A stretch of DNA of 64,000 nucleotides from positions 62,001-126,000 of the forward strand of contig JAUQPB010000001.1 of assembly GCA_030550585.1 (NCBI GenBank), read 5' to 3'. This stretch comes from Thermoproteota archaeon. Lineage in GTDB: Archaea; Thermoproteota; Thermoprotei_A; Sulfolobales; Ignisphaeraceae. Below are positions 59,284-64,000 of the stretch, piece by piece; within the stretch, counting starts at the first letter, position 1, and every line of letters starts with the position of its first letter. Made by a program: the position numbers and the translations under genes. Under the pieces are notes generated by a model. It had not been told where the DNA came from. It did not search any database and saw only the letters and a program-made list of their open reading frames with translations.

Positions 59284-60548
59284 TCAATGCAGGGCTATAG
59301 CCGGTACCCACAGTAGGGCGAGGTATATCAAGGTGTTTACAGCTGTTACGATAACCCCTATCCTTAGGAACTCTGTAAACGATATTGATGTGCTCATCTT
59401 TGACTCTAGATACTCAATTATTATTATATTCGATGCTGCGCCAAGAAGCGTTAGGTTCCCAGCTATTGTAGATGCCATTGCTAGTGTTATCCAAGATAGT
59501 TGGTCGTTGCTTGCATATCCAAGGCTCTTCATATAGTCTATAACCAGTTTTGTGAAAGGCACATTGCTTATGACCTAGCTTACAACTATAGACGCAGCTG
59601 TTATAGAGAGTATATCCATTATGCCACTGAGCTTCCTCGGTATGAATATGTTTAGAAGTGGGTTTAGAACACCACTTCTCCAAACCCCCTCCATAGTTAT
59701 AAACATCGTTATGAAGAATATTATTGTCCCCCAATCAACATTCGATAGAACCTTTCTCAGATTCCTAAACATTATGTATAGAGCAGCCGCTATTATAAAT
59801 GGTATGAACCCCCTCTTAGATATGTAGGGCAAACCCATTATCTGCAGAACATCATTGACGATAAGAGCTGCTATAGAGGATAGCAACCCTATGACCCCCC
59901 GTAGCGCTTCTCTCCTATCCTTTATGGCCTCATGGGGTACTAAGGCAAGTTGAACCCTCTTATTCTCTATCCTAAAATACTTTATGATTATATATGGCGT
60001 CACCAAGAGGTTTATGATGGTTGGTATAATCAGATAATTCACAAATCTTATGAAGGGGCCTCTAGACCAGATCTCTCAGCTATCAAAACGTTTTGCGGAT
60101 TTCCAATGGGTGTTGTAACAGAGCCTATTGTAAGCGAGAATGCGAGTAGGAGGAACATAGCCTTTGGATCAACGTCAATAGCTCTTGCAATAGTGTATGC
60201 TATTGGAGGTCCCATGAACGCTACAGTATCGTTCATTGCTATAGCTGCTAGAAGACCAAACAATATAGATGAGGCATATATCACCGTATACCTGCTTTTG
60301 AAGCGACCAATAAACCATGTGGAGATGGCTTCTAGAACCCCTGACACCTCGGCCAATCCAACTATTGAGAACATGCCAATTAAAAACAGTATTACATCAA
60401 GGTCGATAACATTGTCTAGCTCATCTGGTTTAACCAATCTGAAGAGAATTGTTATAAACGATAGAAAGGCCATTATGCTCCACACAGGTGTCTGGGGCCT
60501 GCGACTTCTAGCTATGAGTGATGCTATAAGCAGTATGACTATTATCAA
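59284..60548 (-). pseudogene. ArsB/NhaD (ion transporter superfamily) gene interrupted by frameshift and in-frame TAG
   Basis: Consecutive ORFs 60048-60548, 59575-60042 and 59284-59562 read as one transporter (GNPQNVLIAERSGLEAP / FIRFVNYLIIPT... SIVVS* VISNVPFTKLVIDYM). Confidence 0.75.
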
Positions 60549-60650
60549 CCCAGCTAAATTCTCATAGTTTATAACTCATCAAACTTGGGTTTGATAACTG
60601 TGGAGAAAACAAAAAGCTTTTCTATTAAATTCTGTATGTATAGTTGTTTT

Positions 60651-62039
60651 CTAACCTTTGTCAAGCCTCTTTATCGATGGGGGTATTAGACCCCCTCTTT
60701 CAACAAACTTTTTTGTATCGTATCTAGGCACATTCATGACTACGGTTGATCCTAGCAGCCCCCCAAAGTCAACCACATCACCTGGTTTTGCATTTGGTAC
60801 AGGTATTATTCTAACCCCAAGTGCTTTGTCGAGTGCTATTCCAACAGCCATAACATCTAGTATTAGAGCGGCTATTGTTTCTGGCGGTGTATCACCTGGA
60901 ATTGCAACCATGTCTATTCCGGTGTTGCAGACAGCCATCATGGCCTCTAGCCTATCTATCGTTATAGCCCCTAGCATAGCTGCTCTAGTCATCCCCCAGT
61001 CCTCGCTAACTGGTATAAATGCCCCACTCAATCCCCCTATACTCGAAGTTGCCATTGCACCGCCCTTCTTAACCGCGTCAACCAATATATATAGAGCTGC
61101 TATACTGCCAGGGGCTCCGGCAACCTCCAAGCCCATCGCCTCCAATATTCTTGCAACGCTATCCCCTATTTTTGGCGATGGAGCGACAGAAAGGTCGACA
61201 ATACCGAACTGTGCGCCTATCTCCTTAGCAACCTCTCTCCCGATAAGCTCACCCAGCCTAGTTATCTTGAATGCTGCCCTCTTCACATAGTCGTGCAATG
61301 TTCTCATATCAGCTTTTTCTCCAAGCCTCTTAATGACAGCCTCTATCACCCCAGGGCCGCTAACAGCAACATTGACAACTGTTTCCGGCTCTCCGAGACC
61401 GTGGTAAGCCCCTGGTACGAATGGGTTGTCCTCTGGGGCATTAGCCATAACAGCGAATCTTGTGCATCCAATTCCCTTCGGAGTCTTGTGGGCAAGGTCA
61501 ACAATTTTTCTAGAGACTGTGTTAACCGCATCGACGTTTATTCCAGTGTATGTTGATGCTGCGTTAATCATGGATGCTATTGTCTGTGTCGATGCTAGTG
61601 CATCTGGAAACGACTCTATTACAGCTATATCTCCATGTGTAAAGCCTTTGTGTACAAAGGCTGAGTACCCACCAACATAGTCTATTCCAATGCTTGTGGC
61701 AATCCTATCAATTGCTTTAGCGATCTCTATTCCAGCCTCAACAGCCTTGTCGATACTGTTCTTAGCTATAGCCTCTAGAACAATTGATATCGGTGTCAAC
61801 GCAATTCTCTTGGTAACTATCTTTACACCATATTTGTTGGCAACTTTGTCAACAGCTTTAACCAGCTTCTCGCCATATACACCAACCTTTCTCTCTACAC
61901 AGCCAATAGAGTCTGCTACGTTATGCGATATACAATCCTGGATGCTTAAACCAAGTGTTACAGACCTTATGTCCAGATCTTGAAAAAGTAGCATCTCAAC
62001 AACTTCTCCAATTTCCTCAGGAGCGAATATCCTTGGCAA
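60651..62039 (-). CDS. DUF711/UPF0210 (PFL) family protein
   Basis: 462 aa; GGYSAFVHKGFTHGD, GPGVIEAVIKRL, MVAIPGDTPPETIAALI. Confidence 0.9.
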   Translation of the reverse strand: MPRIFAPEEIGEVVEMLLFQDLDIRSVTLGLSIQDCISHNVADSIGCVERKVGVYGEKLVKAVDKVANKYGVKIVTKRIALTPISIVLEAIAKNSIDKAVEAGIEIAKAIDRIATSIGIDYVGGYSAFVHKGFTHGDIAVIESFPDALASTQTIASMINAASTYTGINVDAVNTVSRKIVDLAHKTPKGIGCTRFAVMANAPEDNPFVPGAYHGLGEPETVVNVAVSGPGVIEAVIKRLGEKADMRTLHDYVKRAAFKITRLGELIGREVAKEIGAQFGIVDLSVAPSPKIGDSVARILEAMGLEVAGAPGSIAALYILVDAVKKGGAMATSSIGGLSGAFIPVSEDWGMTRAAMLGAITIDRLEAMMAVCNTGIDMVAIPGDTPPETIAALILDVMAVGIALDKALGVRIIPVPNAKPGDVVDFGGLLGSTVVMNVPRYDTKKFVERGGLIPPSIKRLDKG

Positions 62040-62042
62040 GCG

Positions 62043-62363
62043 CTACACCCTCTGCATAGCCCTGAAAACAGCAATATGATTAACGCTCACCTCAACACCG
62101 AGATCCCTACCCTTTGCAATAAGCTCTTCTCTAAGCTTAGGCAAGTCGATTCTACCTGTAGACAAATCGACGATCATTATCATGCTGAAAATTCCTCTAA
62201 CAACTGTCTGGGAAATGTCAACAATATTCACATTGTATTTTGCTAGAACAGATGTTATGCCAGCTACAATACCAGGTTTGTCAGCACCGATAACTGTTAT
62301 AACGGCTAGGCTCTCATCTGAAGCTCTATCAAGATCGCTATGCAGCATGGCTTCTCGTACCAC
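62043..62363 (-). CDS. ACT-domain protein (UPF0237)
   Basis: AVITVIGADKPGIVAGITSVLAKYNVNIVDISQTVVRGIFSMIM; upstream of the DUF711 gene. Confidence 0.9.
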   Translation of the reverse strand: MVREAMLHSDLDRASDESLAVITVIGADKPGIVAGITSVLAKYNVNIVDISQTVVRGIFSMIMIVDLSTGRIDLPKLREELIAKGRDLGVEVSVNHIAVFRAMQRV

Positions 62364-62522
62364 AGCGAATATTAGTTACATAGTAATGCATAAAAATATT
62401 ACTGAATCTAGAATCAGGTTCCAGAAGAAGCGCATTTCAGAAAATGTGATGAGCTCAGGCGACTCTGAATAGTGATGTGGTCAGCCTTGGCTGAACCAAC
62501 TTGGCACAACAACCACTTTTAA

Positions 62523-62942
62523 TTGCTGCCAGCAAGCAACATTTTTGTGGTGGTTTTCGTGGATTTGAAGATGTATAGACTAACATTTGAGAGCAAAGGC
62601 TATGAGGCACAGGATATAACAGCACATATAGCTAATGTTATTAGGGAGAGTGGTCTTGTAAATGGAATAGCAGTTCTATATACCAATGAGAGGGGCTGTA
62701 GCGTTACTGAAATAGAGTATGAGCCTGAACTACTCGCAGACCTCGAACAGCTTCTTCATAGAGTTGGATGTGTAGACAAGTCGCTTTGCAATGTGATAAT
62801 AGGGAAAAATGTCTTTGTACCTGTTGTAAAAGGATCCATGTTTCTAGGCCAGTTCAAGAGAATAGTATTTGTAGATATATCCAGAATCGAGGGAAGCAAG
62901 TCTGTGGTGCTTGTCCTTGAAGGTGTATTCAAAGGTAATTGA
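62523..62942 (+). CDS. YjbQ/UPF0047-family protein, copy 1 (divergent)
   Basis: DITAHIANVIRESGLVNGIAVLYTNERGCSVTEIEYEPELLADLEQLL. Confidence 0.75.
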   Translation: MLPASNIFVVVFVDLKMYRLTFESKGYEAQDITAHIANVIRESGLVNGIAVLYTNERGCSVTEIEYEPELLADLEQLLHRVGCVDKSLCNVIIGKNVFVPVVKGSMFLGQFKRIVFVDISRIEGSKSVVLVLEGVFKGN

Positions 62943-63312
62943 AGTAAAAACCTACGGGCCAATGGTGCTACACAACATTACTGATATTGTAACAGACTGT
63001 ATCAAAGAAAGTGGCGTCAAAAACGGTTTGATATGGATCTCAGTTGAAGGGGCAACACCAGCCATTGTAGTCCTTGAGGTTGGCAAGGAAGAGGCGTTCT
63101 TGAATTTCATAACAAGGCTAATACCATTTGAAGGTTGGAGACATGGAAATGCATATGCACATCTAATCTCAACAATTCTATCGACAAATGCTGTTATCCC
63201 AGTTGAAAACGGGGCTATTATGCTGCGCAACGATGAGAGGATATATTTGCTGGAGACGAGATCTGTTTACAACCATGTGAGGAGAATAGCTGTGGAAATT
63301 CATGGTATCTAA
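62911..63312 (+). CDS. YjbQ/UPF0047-family protein, copy 2
   Basis: NITDIVTDCIKESGVKNGLIWISVEGATPAIVVLE...GNAYAHLISTILSTNAVIPVENGAIML. Confidence 0.85.
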   Translation: MSLKVYSKVIEVKTYGPMVLHNITDIVTDCIKESGVKNGLIWISVEGATPAIVVLEVGKEEAFLNFITRLIPFEGWRHGNAYAHLISTILSTNAVIPVENGAIMLRNDERIYLLETRSVYNHVRRIAVEIHGI

Positions 63313-63314
63313 AC

Positions 63315-63968
63315 TTGATAAGATCCTTTGTCATAGCCTTGTTTTTGAAGGCTCTCCACAGGCTTCTATGGAGAAAGAAGAGTATCAAGGGGTATGTGAT
63401 TCAAGGAGTCTTCATACCCTTCTACTTTGTCTCATCCAACGCTGTTGCAATAACGGCTAAAGTTCTCAACAATGTGACTAGCATAAAGAGTTTCTGCGAA
63501 GTTGGCAGTGGGTCTGGATACATAGCCATAGAGCTTCTTAAAGAATTTGAAAACCTGTATGCGGTGATCATAGACATTGACGAGAACGCTGCTAAGATCT
63601 CTAAAATAAATGCTAAGAAAATTGGTGTTTTCAGCAGATTGGATATAGTCCAATGCTTATCTGGCCATTGTCTAAGGAAAAAATCGTTTGATTTAGCTTT
63701 ATCCAACCCCCCATATTTGCCGTGTCCAGCATCACTATCGGTTCAACTATGTAGCGGTATTGATGAGAATGTATATATAGATATTGTGTCTCAGCTGGTT
63801 AGAGTATCAAAGAGGTTTGTCATGGTGTCTTCATCTAGTCTTGCAAAAGCGTGGAGAGCTGTTTCCAATATATTCAAAGGTGTTGTAACATTTGCTGTGA
63901 AAACTCCTTTTGACGAGGTGAAGGTCATGCTAATAGATGTTGATATGAAAAATATGCAAGATGTGTAA
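63315..63968 (+). CDS. HemK/PrmC-type protein glutamine methyltransferase-like
   Basis: CEVGSGSGYIAIELL and LALSNPPYLP (NPPY). Confidence 0.87.
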   Translation: MIRSFVIALFLKALHRLLWRKKSIKGYVIQGVFIPFYFVSSNAVAITAKVLNNVTSIKSFCEVGSGSGYIAIELLKEFENLYAVIIDIDENAAKISKINAKKIGVFSRLDIVQCLSGHCLRKKSFDLALSNPPYLPCPASLSVQLCSGIDENVYIDIVSQLVRVSKRFVMVSSSSLAKAWRAVSNIFKGVVTFAVKTPFDEVKVMLIDVDMKNMQDV

Positions 63969-64000
63969 ACAATGTTTGCCAACAGCATGCCTATTTTAAA

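Noticed and set aside
60658-61290. 210-aa plus ORF opposite the DUF711 gene
   Set aside because: Shadow ORF of a conserved coding gene on the minus strand.
1-64000. CRISPR arrays, rRNA and tRNA genes
   Set aside because: No regularly spaced direct repeats and no tRNA T-loop/acceptor patterns or rRNA signatures were noticed by eye; a tRNAscan-SE and CRISPR finder run would be needed to exclude them fully.

Overview
64 kb of a moderately AT-rich (hyper)thermophilic archaeal chromosome. Crenarchaeal/Thermoproteota affiliation is inferred from NurA-HerA, Nre, PaREP1 and HEPN/MNT genes, TBP, and TATA boxes just upstream of many start codons. Both ends are mostly housekeeping: BMP-type nucleoside ABC transporter, RACo-like ferredoxin/ASKHA protein, thymidylate synthase, ECF transporter, Nre, Fae, MoaC, NurA-HerA, TBP, GuaA, GlnA and glutamate synthase, RNA m5C methyltransferase, MetE-like, MobB, NadE, TtuA-like plus JAMM, glucan phosphorylase, DUF711/ACT and YjbQ paralogs. 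The accessory part is about 11.8-20.3 kb. It holds a Tyr-heptad coiled-coil surface protein, a frameshifted PaREP1 gene, a HEPN/MNT pair, an MFS remnant and a possible undescribed peptide export/maturation locus. That locus has an ABC permease, an HExxH membrane peptidase-like protein, an ABC ATPase and several sub-60-aa Cys-rich or membrane mini-ORFs missing from the supplied ORF track. A GC-rich strongly structured RNA-like element follows it. Other notable points: an HTH-PfkB fusion divergent from an ECF transporter across a perfect 18-bp palindrome, a TBP reading frame with no ATG/GTG/TTG upstream of its conserved N-terminus, a rearranged glutamate synthase fusion, and an ion-transporter pseudogene. 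All product calls come from reading the translations by eye; no database search was run.
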